Source: Delftia acidovorans (GTDB taxonomy: Bacteria; Pseudomonadota; Gammaproteobacteria; Burkholderiales; Burkholderiaceae_C). Taken from it: a stretch of DNA of 64,000 nucleotides. The position numbers were made by a program, and so were the translations under genes. Location: NCBI GenBank assembly GCA_031286585.1, contig JAITUC010000038.1:372001-436000 (forward strand), read 5' to 3'. The first letter of the stretch is position 1, and every line of letters starts with the position of its first letter. Shown here piece after piece: positions 9,847-18,583 of this stretch. The notes below the pieces were generated by a model. It was not told the DNA's origin, ran no database searches, and worked only from the letters and a program-made list of their open reading frames with translations.

Positions 9847-10509
9847 ATGCGCCTGACTCATCACATCAAGACCCTGGCACTTGCCATGACCGTAGCGCTG
9901 ACCGGGTGCGCCACCACCGCGCCCTATGACTATTCGGCCCTGCGGGCATCCAAACCTGCATCCATCCTGGTCATGCCTGCGCTGAACCAGTCACCGGAAG
10001 TGAATGCACCGGCGGGCGTGCTGTCCCAGATCACGCTGCCGCTGGCCGAGGCCGGCTACTACGTTCTACCCGTGGCTGTCACTGAGGAAATGTTCCGCCA
10101 GAACGGCATCGTCAGCGCCGACGACGCCCAGGAACTGCCCGTGGTCAAGCTCAGGGAAATCTTTGGCGCCGATGCGGCCCTGTACCTGAACATCCGCAAT
10201 TACGGCACCAGCTATGCGGTGATCAGCAGCGCCTCCGTGGTCACGCTGGAGGCCAGGCTGGTGGACCTTCGCACCGGCACCCAGCTGTGGGATGGCAGCG
10301 CCACGGCGTCCAGCGCCGAAGGACAAAACTCCGGCGGCGGACTGGTCGGCATCCTGGTGACGGCACTGCTCAACCAGATCCTGGACACCATGAACGACCG
10401 CAGCGTGCAGATCGCCTCCATCGCCAACCAGCGCCTGCTGTCGCCCATGGCGCAGCGCGGACTGCTGCCAGGCCCGCGCTCGCCCGACTACGGCAAGCCG
10501 CGCAACTGA
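9847..10509 (+). CDS. DUF799 (GNA1162-like) lipoprotein
   Basis: A 220-residue lipoprotein with lipobox LTGC (Cys21). The mature protein carries the DUF799 pattern: SKPASILVMPALNQSPEV, a GYYVLPVAV strand and ADAALYLNIRNYGTSY, followed by a Ser/Gly-rich hydrophobic segment (GGGLVGILVTALLNQI, about residues 163-178). The meningococcal homologue GNA1162 is surface-exposed and its fold resembles the TolB/CsgG-associated superfamily (family knowledge, not visible here). It closes the three-gene operon and is followed by a strong hairpin before a convergent chemoreceptor. Its role is not known. Confidence 0.85.
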   Translation: MRLTHHIKTLALAMTVALTGCATTAPYDYSALRASKPASILVMPALNQSPEVNAPAGVLSQITLPLAEAGYYVLPVAVTEEMFRQNGIVSADDAQELPVVKLREIFGADAALYLNIRNYGTSYAVISSASVVTLEARLVDLRTGTQLWDGSATASSAEGQNSGGGLVGILVTALLNQILDTMNDRSVQIASIANQRLLSPMAQRGLLPGPRSPDYGKPRN

Positions 10510-10517
10510 CGAAGGTC

Positions 10518-10551
10518 TGCAGGCCGGCGCTGACTTGCGCGCCGGCCTGCA
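10518..10551. terminator. 13-bp hairpin between convergent genes, probable bidirectional terminator
   Basis: Arms TGCAGGCCGGCGC (10518-10530) and its exact complement (10539-10551) flank an 8-base loop in the 58-base gap between the DUF799 gene and the convergent chemoreceptor. There is no run of T on either side, so termination may be weak or Rho-assisted. Confidence 0.65.
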
Positions 10552-10567
10552 TCCCCGCTCCTCCCGC

Positions 10568-12352
10568 TCAGAAGGTCTCCCAGTCGTCGTCCCCCCCGGC
10601 CTTGGCCGCTGTCCTGGCGGGGGCCTTCGGCACGGGCTGCTGGATCTGGGGCGCCGGTGCATTGCGCACGGCAGGTGCAGGACGTGCAGGTGCCGCAGGC
10701 GCAGGGCGCGCCGCAGCAGTTGAACCGGTTGCACCGATAGATGCCGGCCGGCGTGCCGCTGCGGTGGCTGGCACGTGTGACCGGGCCGGTGCCAGGGCGC
10801 TGCCCTCCTGCCCCAGCTTGAACACCGCCACCACCTCGGACAGGCGCCGCGCCTGATCCTGCATGGCCAGCGCAGCCGCGCTGGATTCCTCGACCAGGGC
10901 AGCGTTCTGCTGGGTCATCTGGTCGAGCTGGGTCACGGCCTGGTTGACCTGGCCGATGCCGTCGCGCTGCTCGGTGGACGAGGCCGTGATCTCGCCGATG
11001 AGGTCGCTGACGCGGCGCACGCTGGAGACGATTTCCTCCATGGAGCGCCCTGCCTGCTCCACCTGCTGCGAGCCCGACTGCACGTTGTCCACGCTGGTGG
11101 TGATCAGCAGCTTGATTTCCTTGGCGGCCTCGGCGCTGCGCTGGGCCAGCGAACGGACCTCGCCCGCCACCACGGCAAAGCCACGGCCCTGCTCGCCTGC
11201 GCGGGCCGCTTCCACGGCGGCGTTCAGCGCAAGAATGTTGGTCTGGAAGGCAATGCCGTCGATCACGCCGATGATGTCGGCGATCTTGCGGCTGCTGTCC
11301 GTGATCTGCTGCATGCTGGTGACCACCTGGGCCACCACGGCACCGCCCTGCTCGGCCGCCTGTGCAGCCGTGGCCGCCAGCTGGTTGGCCTGGCGCGCCG
11401 TGTCAGCCGACTGGGTGACGGTGGCCGTCAGCTCTTCCATGCTGGCCGCCGTCTCCTCCAGGTTGGCCGCTGTCTGCTCGGTGCGCGAGGACAGGTCCTG
11501 GTTGCCGCTGGCGATCTGGTTGGAGGCCGTGGACACGGACTCCACGCCGGAGCGCACTTCGCCCACCACGCCGCGCAGCCGCTGCGCCATGCCGTTGAGT
11601 GCGCCCAGCAGATGGCCCAGCTCATCGCCCCGGTTGCTTTGCACCGAGCCCGTGAGGTCGCCAGCGGCAATGCCGTCGGCCAGGGCCACGGCCTGGTCCA
11701 GCGGCCGCGTGATCGACCGCATGATGGCCACTCCCATGCACAGGCCCAGGGCCACGATGACCGCACTGGCCAGCGCGCCGATCCAGTACGCCTGGCGCCG
11801 ATGGGCCACGCCTTCCTCGCGCCCCAGCTCGCTTTGGCGCTCCAGCTGCTGAACGAAGGCTTCCTGCGCGCTGTTGTAGCGCTCGGCGGCCGGGCGCAGC
11901 TGCTTTTCAACGATGTCGAACGTGGTGGCGAAATCACTGGCCTTGCGCGCCTCCTGGGCTGCCGAATTGGCCTTGAGCGTCTCGCGGCGCTCGGCCGCCA
12001 CGGCGTCCAGCGCCTGCTTGGACTGCGGGCCCAGCTGCAGATCGCCCACCTGCTTTTGCAGCACGTTGATGCGCTCTATGCCCTTGCTCATCAATGCGCG
12101 CTGCTGCGCGGCCAGCGTCTCATCGGGCGACATGGCCGCGACGATGGAGCGCTCCACGCTCATCTGCGTCAGATGCCGCCACTCGCGCGCCAGCGTGGCG
12201 CCGCTTTGCGCTGTCATCACATCGGTGTTGATCTTCTCGTTGACCCCATGCAGATAGACCAGGATGCCGCCGTTGACCGCCAGCATGCTCACCAGCAGTC
12301 CCAGCACCAGGGCCCACAGCTTCTGGGCGACCGTGATTTGATTCAGATTCAT
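10568..12352 (-). CDS. Methyl-accepting chemotaxis protein with C-terminal WETF tether
   Basis: A 594-residue transmembrane chemoreceptor. The first membrane segment is near residues 11-33, followed by a helical periplasmic region of about 155 residues typical of four-helix-bundle sensors, a second membrane segment near 190-212, a HAMP domain, then the MCP signalling domain with FQTNILALNAAVEAARAGEQ. After an Ala/Pro-rich linker of about 80 residues the protein ends DDDWETF, which matches the xWETF pentapeptide that docks CheR and CheB. It should therefore be a high-abundance-type receptor capable of assisting neighbours' methylation. The frame is open further upstream, but MNLNQITVAQKLW starts the usual N-terminus. 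The ligand is unknown. Confidence 0.93.
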   Translation of the reverse strand: MNLNQITVAQKLWALVLGLLVSMLAVNGGILVYLHGVNEKINTDVMTAQSGATLAREWRHLTQMSVERSIVAAMSPDETLAAQQRALMSKGIERINVLQKQVGDLQLGPQSKQALDAVAAERRETLKANSAAQEARKASDFATTFDIVEKQLRPAAERYNSAQEAFVQQLERQSELGREEGVAHRRQAYWIGALASAVIVALGLCMGVAIMRSITRPLDQAVALADGIAAGDLTGSVQSNRGDELGHLLGALNGMAQRLRGVVGEVRSGVESVSTASNQIASGNQDLSSRTEQTAANLEETAASMEELTATVTQSADTARQANQLAATAAQAAEQGGAVVAQVVTSMQQITDSSRKIADIIGVIDGIAFQTNILALNAAVEAARAGEQGRGFAVVAGEVRSLAQRSAEAAKEIKLLITTSVDNVQSGSQQVEQAGRSMEEIVSSVRRVSDLIGEITASSTEQRDGIGQVNQAVTQLDQMTQQNAALVEESSAAALAMQDQARRLSEVVAVFKLGQEGSALAPARSHVPATAAARRPASIGATGSTAAARPAPAAPARPAPAVRNAPAPQIQQPVPKAPARTAAKAGGDDDWETF

Positions 12353-12564
12353 GGAAAAACCGATCTTTTTTATAACAATGCCGAAGCCAGGCCATGGCGC
12401 CCCTGCCGCCCATCGCTCCGGAAACCATTCTTGTCCACCCTTGACGGCGCCTGGCTGATCATCGTCATGCATCCGTCACTATTGAGCCCTGTTAACCCGC
12501 ACTCAGGGAAGTCCCCCAGCCGCACTGGCCGGCTCGGAAAAGCACCGACACCTACAATGGACCG

Positions 12565-13428
12565 GTGCCCAAGTCCTATCTGAACGCCGATCTGCATAGC
12601 CACTCCGTGGTCTCGGATGGAACGCTGACGCCGGAGCAACTGGCCGAACGCGCTGCCTCCCGGGGCGTGCAGCTGTGGGCGCTGACCGACCATGACGAAG
12701 TCGGCGGCCAGCACCGCGCCGCCGCCGCTGCGCGCGCCTGCGGCATGGACTACCTGACGGGCGCCGAGATCTCGGTGAGCTTTGCAGGCACCACCGTGCA
12801 CATCGTGGGACTGGGCTTCGACGCGGACGACCCCGCCCTGCTCGAAGGGCTGCACGCCACGCGCGACGGGCGCGGCCCGCGCGCCCGCGAGATGGCCCGC
12901 CAGCTGGAGCTGGCCGGCATCGAAGGCAGCTACGAAGGCGCGCTGCGCTTCGCCGGCAATCCCGGCCTGATCTCACGCACCCATTTCGCACGCTTTCTCG
13001 TGGAATCCGGCCGCTGCCGCGACACGGGCGAGGTGTTCCGCCACTACCTGACCGAAGGCCATCCCGGCTACGTGCCCCACACCTGGGCACGCCTGGCCGA
13101 TGCCGTGCGCTGGATCACGCAGGCCGGCGGTGTGGCGGTGATCGCCCATCCGGCCCGCTATGCGCTCACCGCCAACGAGGAATACGCGCTGTTTTCCGAA
13201 TTCAAGGCGCATGGCGGCCAGGGCGTCGAGGTCGTCACCGGCAGCCACCGGCCCAGCGAATACGCCATCTATGCCGACATGGCGCGCGAGTTCGGCCTGG
13301 CCGCATCGCGCGGCAGCGACTTCCACAGCCCCGAGGAATCGCACACCGATCTGGGCGACCTGCCCTACCTGCCGGGCCAGCTGACACCGGTATGGGAACT
13401 GCTGGGCGAGCGCATACAGCTGGCCTGA
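12565..13428 (+). CDS. yciV: PHP-domain phosphoesterase / RNase AM-type exonuclease (YciV family)
   Basis: A 287-residue PHP-family metallophosphoesterase. The metal ligands are in ADLHSHSVVSDG (residues about 8-19), LTDHDEVGG, GAEIS, a mid-protein HFARFLV, an AHPARY motif and GSDFHSPEE. The E. coli homologue YciV (RNase AM) trims 5' ends of rRNAs and small RNAs, and relatives remove 3' phosphate from 3',5'-nucleotide bisphosphates. It starts at a GTG (12565); the nearby ATG at 12557 is out of frame. The gene precedes yciO, the same order as in E. coli, so the pairing is old and probably functional. Confidence 0.9.
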   Translation: MPKSYLNADLHSHSVVSDGTLTPEQLAERAASRGVQLWALTDHDEVGGQHRAAAAARACGMDYLTGAEISVSFAGTTVHIVGLGFDADDPALLEGLHATRDGRGPRAREMARQLELAGIEGSYEGALRFAGNPGLISRTHFARFLVESGRCRDTGEVFRHYLTEGHPGYVPHTWARLADAVRWITQAGGVAVIAHPARYALTANEEYALFSEFKAHGGQGVEVVTGSHRPSEYAIYADMAREFGLAASRGSDFHSPEESHTDLGDLPYLPGQLTPVWELLGERIQLA

Positions 13429-13453
13429 GCCCCTCCCGCCAACAACGCACACC

Positions 13454-14098
13454 ATGGTCCTACGCTTCGAAGCCCACCCCGACAATCCCCAGCCCCGTCT
13501 CATCAAGCAGGCCGCCGACATGCTGCGCCAGGGCGCCATCCTGGCCATTCCCACGGATTCCAGCTACGCGCTGGTCTGCCACCTGGACGACCGCCCTGCG
13601 GTGGAGCGGCTTCGCCGCATCCGGCAGATCAACGACAAGCACCATCTCACGCTGCTGTGCCGCGACCTGTCGGAGCTGTCCAGCTATGCGCGCGTGGACA
13701 ACCGCCAGTACCGCCTGCTCAAGCTGGCCACGCCGGGGCCGTACACCTTCATCCTGGAAGCCTCCAAGGAAGTGCCCAAGCGCCTGAGCCATCCCTCGCG
13801 CAAGACCATCGGCCTGCGCGTGCCGGACCGCAAGGGCACGCAACTGCTGCTGGAGCAACTGGGCGAGCCGCTGATCGCCACCACGCTGATCCCGCCGGGA
13901 GAGACCGAGGCCCTGCACGACGCGGACGCCATCCTGGAGCGCTTTCCCCACGAGCTTGACGCCATCGTCGATGCAGGCGCCTGCCCTTCGGAGCCGACCA
14001 CCGTGATCGACCTGGTGCCCATGGCCCTGGGCAATCCGCCGACCGTGGTGCGCCAGGGCCGGGGCAGCCTGGACGCCCTGGGCCTTGAGATGGCCTGA
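13454..14098 (+). CDS. yciO: YciO/Sua5/YrdC-family L-threonylcarbamoyladenylate synthase-like protein
   Basis: A 214-residue protein with the YrdC fold: LAIPTDSSYAL (about 30-40), KHHLTLLCRDLSELSSYA and PGPYTFILEASKEVPKRL, ending in TTVIDL...VVRQGRGS. Sua5/TsaC proteins make threonylcarbamoyl-AMP for tRNA t6A37. YciO-type proteins have weaker or uncertain activity, and the arrangement behind yciV plus the length without the Sua5 C-terminal domain make this the YciO branch. The start ATG is 25 bases after yciV. A hairpin terminator follows at 14146. Confidence 0.9.
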   Translation: MVLRFEAHPDNPQPRLIKQAADMLRQGAILAIPTDSSYALVCHLDDRPAVERLRRIRQINDKHHLTLLCRDLSELSSYARVDNRQYRLLKLATPGPYTFILEASKEVPKRLSHPSRKTIGLRVPDRKGTQLLLEQLGEPLIATTLIPPGETEALHDADAILERFPHELDAIVDAGACPSEPTTVIDLVPMALGNPPTVVRQGRGSLDALGLEMA

Positions 14099-14145
14099 CG
14101 AAGAGGGCCCGGGCAGGGGGCCTTGCTCCGCACCGCATGAACGAC

Positions 14146-14176
14146 AAACGCCGGGCTTGCCCGGCGTTTGTGTTTT
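14146..14176 (+). terminator. Rho-independent terminator after yciO
   Basis: A perfect 10-bp stem (AAACGCCGGG with CCCGGCGTTT) and CTTG tetraloop spans 14146-14169, followed by TGTGTTTT. It ends the yciV-yciO transcript and lies before the convergent chemoreceptor end at 14205. Confidence 0.85.
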
Positions 14177-14204
14177 GAAGAGACGCTGAGGAGAGAGATA
14201 CAGA

Positions 14205-15548
14205 TCAGTGCTGCGCCAATTCCAGCGACCGCAGCGACCGGGCCTCAGGAGTCGGCGCACCCTGCGGCTGCCTTGGCGACCTGGCTGCGGGCGCCACGGC
14301 AACGGACGGGGCCAGCGCGGGCCTGGCCTGCGCTGCAGAGATCCCCGCGCCTGCCGCAGACTCGGGCCCGTCATCGAGCTTGAAGGCGCCCACCGCCTGC
14401 TCCAGATCCTGGGCGCGCTCGCTCAACGCCGAGGCCGCACGCGAGGCCTGCTGCACCAGGGCTGCGTTCTCCTGGGTGGCGCTGTCCATGTGGCCCACGG
14501 CCGCGTTGACCTGGGCGATGCCCTCGCTTTGCTCGCGCAACGCCTGCGACATTTCGCCCAGCAGGCCCGAGACCTGGCCCACGGCACCCACGATTTCCTG
14601 CATGGTGGCGCCCGCCTGGTTGACCAGGCCGGCTCCGCTTTCCACCTGGCGCACGCTGGTGGTGATCAGTTCCTTGATCTGCTTGGCGGCCTCGGCCGAG
14701 CGTCCGGCCAGGCTGCGCACCTCGCTGGCCACGACGGCAAAGCCACGGCCCTGCTCGCCCGCACGCGCCGCCTCCACGGCCGCGTTGAGCGCCAGGATAT
14801 TGGTCTGGAAGGCAATGCCTTCGATGACCTGGATGATGTCCACGATCTTGCGCGAGCTGCCGCTGATGGCCTCCATGGTCTGCACCACCTCGCTCACCAC
14901 GGCCCCGCCGCGCTTGGCGGTGGACGAGGCATCGACGGCCAGGCCGCTGGCCGAATGCGCGCGGTCGGCGTTCTGGCGCACGGTGGCGGTGAGCTGCTCC
15001 ATGCTGGCCGCCGTCTGGGCCAGCGCCGAGACCTGGGCCTCGGTGCGGCGCGACAGGTCGGAGTTGCCGGCGTCGATCTCGCCGGCGGACAGGCCGATGG
15101 AATCCGTGGACTGCTTGATGCGGCCGACCAGCTCGGTCAGCGTGTCCTCCATGGTGCCCAGCGCGCCCAGCAGTCGGCCGAAGTCGCCCTGCAGCTCGGT
15201 CGAGAACTCCTGGCTCAAATCACCGGCCGCCACGGTCTCGGCGATCAGGATGGCCTGACCCAGCGGCTGCACGATTCCCCGCCGCAGGCTGAACCAGGCC
15301 ACCAGGGCCAGCGCGCAAACCGCAGCGCCCAGGCCCAGCACCCACCAGCGCGTGTGCGCCAGCGCCTGCTCGGCCACCGTGGTCGCCCCCCCGGCCGCCA
15401 GCGCCTGTTCGGCCTGCCCCAGTGAAAACACCGTGACCGCCATCATCGTGAAGACCAGCAGATTGATACCGCCGAACGCAATCACCAGCCGCCAGCCTAT
15501 CGGCAGCCTGCCCAAGCCCAGTACGCCCACGTGCCACCTCTTGTACAT
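14205..15548 (-). CDS. Methyl-accepting chemotaxis protein with very short periplasmic loop
   Basis: A 447-residue chemoreceptor with two membrane segments at about residues 20-42 and 67-88, separated by only about 25 residues (an Ala-rich loop), so no folded periplasmic sensor exists. A HAMP domain and the MCP signalling domain follow (IDGIAFQ replaced by IEGIAFQTNILALNAAVEAARAGEQ). The tail is long, Ala/Pro-rich and lacks the WETF tether. Receptors of this shape sense cytoplasmic, membrane or energy signals, or act via partner proteins. It sits on the minus strand between yciO and the M50 protease-trpS pair. Starts within the first dozen codons are possible alternatives. Confidence 0.92.
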   Translation of the reverse strand: MYKRWHVGVLGLGRLPIGWRLVIAFGGINLLVFTMMAVTVFSLGQAEQALAAGGATTVAEQALAHTRWWVLGLGAAVCALALVAWFSLRRGIVQPLGQAILIAETVAAGDLSQEFSTELQGDFGRLLGALGTMEDTLTELVGRIKQSTDSIGLSAGEIDAGNSDLSRRTEAQVSALAQTAASMEQLTATVRQNADRAHSASGLAVDASSTAKRGGAVVSEVVQTMEAISGSSRKIVDIIQVIEGIAFQTNILALNAAVEAARAGEQGRGFAVVASEVRSLAGRSAEAAKQIKELITTSVRQVESGAGLVNQAGATMQEIVGAVGQVSGLLGEMSQALREQSEGIAQVNAAVGHMDSATQENAALVQQASRAASALSERAQDLEQAVGAFKLDDGPESAAGAGISAAQARPALAPSVAVAPAARSPRQPQGAPTPEARSLRSLELAQH

Positions 15549-15729
15549 ATGGCCCGAGGGCCTTGGTGAAAAACCTGCTGAGGGAACCCTCTCATCGATG
15601 TTTCATTTTGCAACACGGAACAGGGCATTGCCAATCTGCGGGAAACCACCATATCCACGCGGCCAGAGCGCAGCGCAGCGAACGGGCTCTGGCGGCGGCC
15701 AGCGGCAAGGGTGGCCCGCGTCTGAGACA

Positions 15730-16407
15730 ATGCCCGCCGTGGACATCTCCAACCTCATCCAGACCGTACTCATCTATGCCCTGCCCGTGCTCTTCGCGAT
15801 CACGGTGCACGAGGCAGCCCACGGCTATGCCGCACGCCACTTCGGCGACAACACGGCCGCCATGATGGGACGCATCACGCTCAACCCCATCAAACATATC
15901 GACCCCATCGGCACCATCCTGATGCCGCTGTTGCTGTACTTCGCCACCTCGGGCGCCTTTCTGTTCGGCTATGCCAAGCCCGTTCCGGTGCGCTTCGACC
16001 AGCTGCGCAACCCCAAGCGCGACATGATCTGGGTGGCCCTGGCGGGCCCGGCCTCCAATTTCGTGCAGGCGCTGCTGTGGGGCGTGCTGCTGGTGGTTCT
16101 GGCGGGATCGGGCGTGGGCGAGCGCTTCTTCATAGAAATGTGCCGCGCCGGCATCCTGGTCAATCTGGTGATGTGGGCCTTCAACCTGTTTCCGCTGCCG
16201 CCGCTGGACGGTGGCCGCATCCTGGTCGGCCTGCTGCCCTGGCGCCAGGCGCAGTGGGTGGCGCGCATCGAGCCCTGGGGCTTTTTCATCGTCATGGGCC
16301 TGGTCATCGCCGGCGTGGTCGGCAGCCTGTGGCTGCGCCCGCTGATGGACCTGGGCTACGCCGTGATCGACTTCGCGCTGACCCCGCTGATCGCGCTGTT
16401 GCGCTGA
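15730..16407 (+). CDS. M50-family (site-2-protease-like) membrane metalloprotease
   Basis: A 225-residue integral membrane protein of the S2P/M50 family. The zinc-binding HExxH is HEAAH (about residues 26-30) inside the first membrane helix, and the third ligand is in FPLPPLDGGRI (LDGG motif). There is no PDZ domain and no CBS domain, so it is the minimal, YwhC-like branch whose substrates are mostly unknown. The ATG at 15730 gives MPAVDISNLIQTV, the usual family start. It is followed 75 bases later by trpS on the same strand, a pairing common in betaproteobacteria. Confidence 0.92.
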   Translation: MPAVDISNLIQTVLIYALPVLFAITVHEAAHGYAARHFGDNTAAMMGRITLNPIKHIDPIGTILMPLLLYFATSGAFLFGYAKPVPVRFDQLRNPKRDMIWVALAGPASNFVQALLWGVLLVVLAGSGVGERFFIEMCRAGILVNLVMWAFNLFPLPPLDGGRILVGLLPWRQAQWVARIEPWGFFIVMGLVIAGVVGSLWLRPLMDLGYAVIDFALTPLIALLR

Positions 16408-16482
16408 ACGCGCTGCAGAACGGCCCACCGGCTGTCTCTGCGGCTCCCTGTTTTTCTCTCTTCCCTGTCGAAGTCTCCCGTC

Positions 16483-17775
16483 ATGAGCACCATCCGTTTC
16501 CTCACCGGCATCACTCCCAGCGGAACCCCGCACCTCGGCAACTATGCCGGCATGCTGCGCCCGGCCATCGCGGCCAGCCGCTCGCGCGAGGTCGAGAATT
16601 TCTACTTCCTGGCCGACTACCACGCCCTGATCAAATGCCAGGATCCGGCACGCGTGCAGCGCTCCACCATCGAGATCGCGGCCAGCTGGCTGGCGGCCGG
16701 GCTGGACCCGGAGCATGTGACTTTCTACCGCCAGTCCGACATTCCCGAGATCCCCGAACTGTGCTGGCTGCTGACCTGCGTGACCGGCAAGGGCCTGCTC
16801 AACCGTGCCCACGCCTACAAGGCGGCCGTGGACAAGAACCATGCGGACGGTACCGAGACCGATGACGGCGTGACCGCCGGCCTGTTCATGTACCCCGTGC
16901 TCATGGCAGCCGACATCCTGGCCTTCAACGCGCACAAGGTGCCTGTGGGCCGCGACCAGGTCCAGCACATCGAGATGGCGCGCGACATGGCCTCCAGCTT
17001 CAACCACATCTACGGCGGCGAGTTCTTCACGCTGCCCGAGGCACAGGTCGAGGAGAACGTGGCCACGCTGCCCGGCCTGGATGGCCGCAAGATGAGCAAG
17101 AGCTACAACAACACCATCCCGCTGTTCTCCTCGCGCGAACAGCTGCGCAAGCTCATCGGCAGCATCACCACCGACTCGCGCACGCCTGGCGAGCCCAAGG
17201 AAGTCGAGGGCTCGGCCCTGTTCCAGATCTACCAGGGCTTTGCCAGCGAAGAGGAAACCGAGGCACTGCGCCGCCAGTACGCCGAAGGCATTGCCTGGGG
17301 CGATGCCAAGCAGCAGCTGTTCGAGCGCATCGACCGCGAGCTGGCCCCCATGCGCGAGCGCTACGAGCACCTGGTAGCCCACCCTGCCGAGCTGGAGGAC
17401 ATCCTGCAGGCCGGCGCCGCCAAGGCCCGCCGCGAGACCCTGCCCCTGATCCGCGAACTGCGCTCGGCCGTCGGCCTGCGCAGCCTGGCGCAGGCCCCCG
17501 TGGCTGCCAAGGCCAAGGCGGCCAGGCAGGCCCTGCCCCAGTTCAAGCAATACCGCGAAGCCGACGGCAAGTTCTACTTCAAGCTCGTCGCCGCCGACGG
17601 CCAGCTGCTGCTGCAAAGCCTGGGCTTCGACGCCCCCAAGGAAGCCGGCCAGGCCATCGGCCAGCTGCAAAGGGAAGGCGAGGCGGCCCTGTCCGCACTG
17701 CAGCCACGGCTGCAGCCCGCCGACCCCCAGTTGGTGCTGGCCGCCCTGCAGCAACTGCGCGATGCCGCAGAGTAA
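16483..17775 (+). CDS. trpS: Tryptophanyl-tRNA synthetase, long form
   Basis: Class I aminoacyl-tRNA synthetase that charges tRNA-Trp. The HIGH-type motif is TPSGTPHLGN (residues about 11-20) and the KMSKS motif is exactly KMSKS near residue 203. At 430 residues it is roughly 95 longer than the short bacterial form; the extra C-terminal part (about 335-430) is a predicted helical plus beta extension with YREADGKFYFKLVAADGQLLLQS, resembling a DUF1508-type (YegP-like) repeat. Such long TrpRS forms are known in betaproteobacteria. Confidence 0.95.
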   Translation: MSTIRFLTGITPSGTPHLGNYAGMLRPAIAASRSREVENFYFLADYHALIKCQDPARVQRSTIEIAASWLAAGLDPEHVTFYRQSDIPEIPELCWLLTCVTGKGLLNRAHAYKAAVDKNHADGTETDDGVTAGLFMYPVLMAADILAFNAHKVPVGRDQVQHIEMARDMASSFNHIYGGEFFTLPEAQVEENVATLPGLDGRKMSKSYNNTIPLFSSREQLRKLIGSITTDSRTPGEPKEVEGSALFQIYQGFASEEETEALRRQYAEGIAWGDAKQQLFERIDRELAPMRERYEHLVAHPAELEDILQAGAAKARRETLPLIRELRSAVGLRSLAQAPVAAKAKAARQALPQFKQYREADGKFYFKLVAADGQLLLQSLGFDAPKEAGQAIGQLQREGEAALSALQPRLQPADPQLVLAALQQLRDAAE

Positions 17776-17869
17776 GGGTAAGCTTCGCTTGAGAAACCGC
17801 CTATTTGCGGGCAGTCTTGCCCGCGGGCCCGGCGCCGGGATTGCGGCGCGTGCGTGAAAGGACATTTGG

Positions 17870-18583
17870 ATGCGTATAGCTGCTCTGGACGATGATCCGC
17901 TGCAACTGGAGATGCTGCGTCAGGTCGCGCTGGAGTCGGGCCACAGCTGCCACACCTACCAGACGGGCTCGGCCCTGCAACTGGAGCTTCGCCGCGAGAG
18001 CTTCGACCTGCTGATCGTGGACTGGCACCTTCCGGACATGGAAGGAACGGACCTGGTGCGATGGGCGCGTGGCCATGTCAGCCGCGAGCTGCCCATCCTC
18101 ATCATCACCCACCGCAGCGAAGAGGCCGACATCGTCGAGGGCCTGTCCTGCGGCGCCGACGACTTCATGGTCAAGCCCGTGCGCCATGGCGAGCTGCGCG
18201 CGCGCATGGCCGCCCTGTTGCGCCGCGCCTATCCGGTGAATACGCAAAGCGTGCTGGAGTTCGGTCCCTACCGGTTCCTCACCACCACCAACAGCCTGGA
18301 AATGCACGGTCAGCCCATCGAGGTGACGCACCGCGAGTACACGCTGGCCCTGACCCTGTTCCAGAACCAGGGCCGCCTGCTGTCGCGCGAGCACCTGCGC
18401 GAAGCCGTGTGGGGGCACAACGCCGAAGTGCAGTCGCGCTCGCTGGACACGCATATCTCGCGCCTGCGCGCCCTGCTGAACCTGCGCGCCGGACAGCCCT
18501 ATGCCATCAGTGCCGTGTACGGCTATGGCTATCGCCTCGATGTGCCCGACGCAGCCCTGCAGGCGCTGCAGCAGGCATCATGA
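17870..18583 (+). CDS. OmpR/PhoB-family response regulator (FecR-LysM/CHASE2 cassette)
   Basis: A 237-residue two-component regulator. The receiver domain has the acidic pocket at DDD (7-9), the phospho-acceptor Asp51 in LLIVDWHLPDMEG, and Lys102 in DDFMVKPV. A winged-helix DNA-binding domain follows (about 135-232) with SRSLDTHISRLRALL as the recognition helix. Its TGA overlaps the ATG of a FecR-LysM protein (ATGA), and a CHASE2 histidine kinase follows, so the three genes form one signalling unit. Targets are unknown. Confidence 0.92.
   Translation: MRIAALDDDPLQLEMLRQVALESGHSCHTYQTGSALQLELRRESFDLLIVDWHLPDMEGTDLVRWARGHVSRELPILIITHRSEEADIVEGLSCGADDFMVKPVRHGELRARMAALLRRAYPVNTQSVLEFGPYRFLTTTNSLEMHGQPIEVTHREYTLALTLFQNQGRLLSREHLREAVWGHNAEVQSRSLDTHISRLRALLNLRAGQPYAISAVYGYGYRLDVPDAALQALQQAS

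Noticed and set aside
12353..12564. A sigma28-type promoter before the WETF chemoreceptor
   Set aside because: No TAAA-N15-GCCGATAA-like arrangement is visible on the minus strand of the gap; weak partial matches do not keep the spacing.
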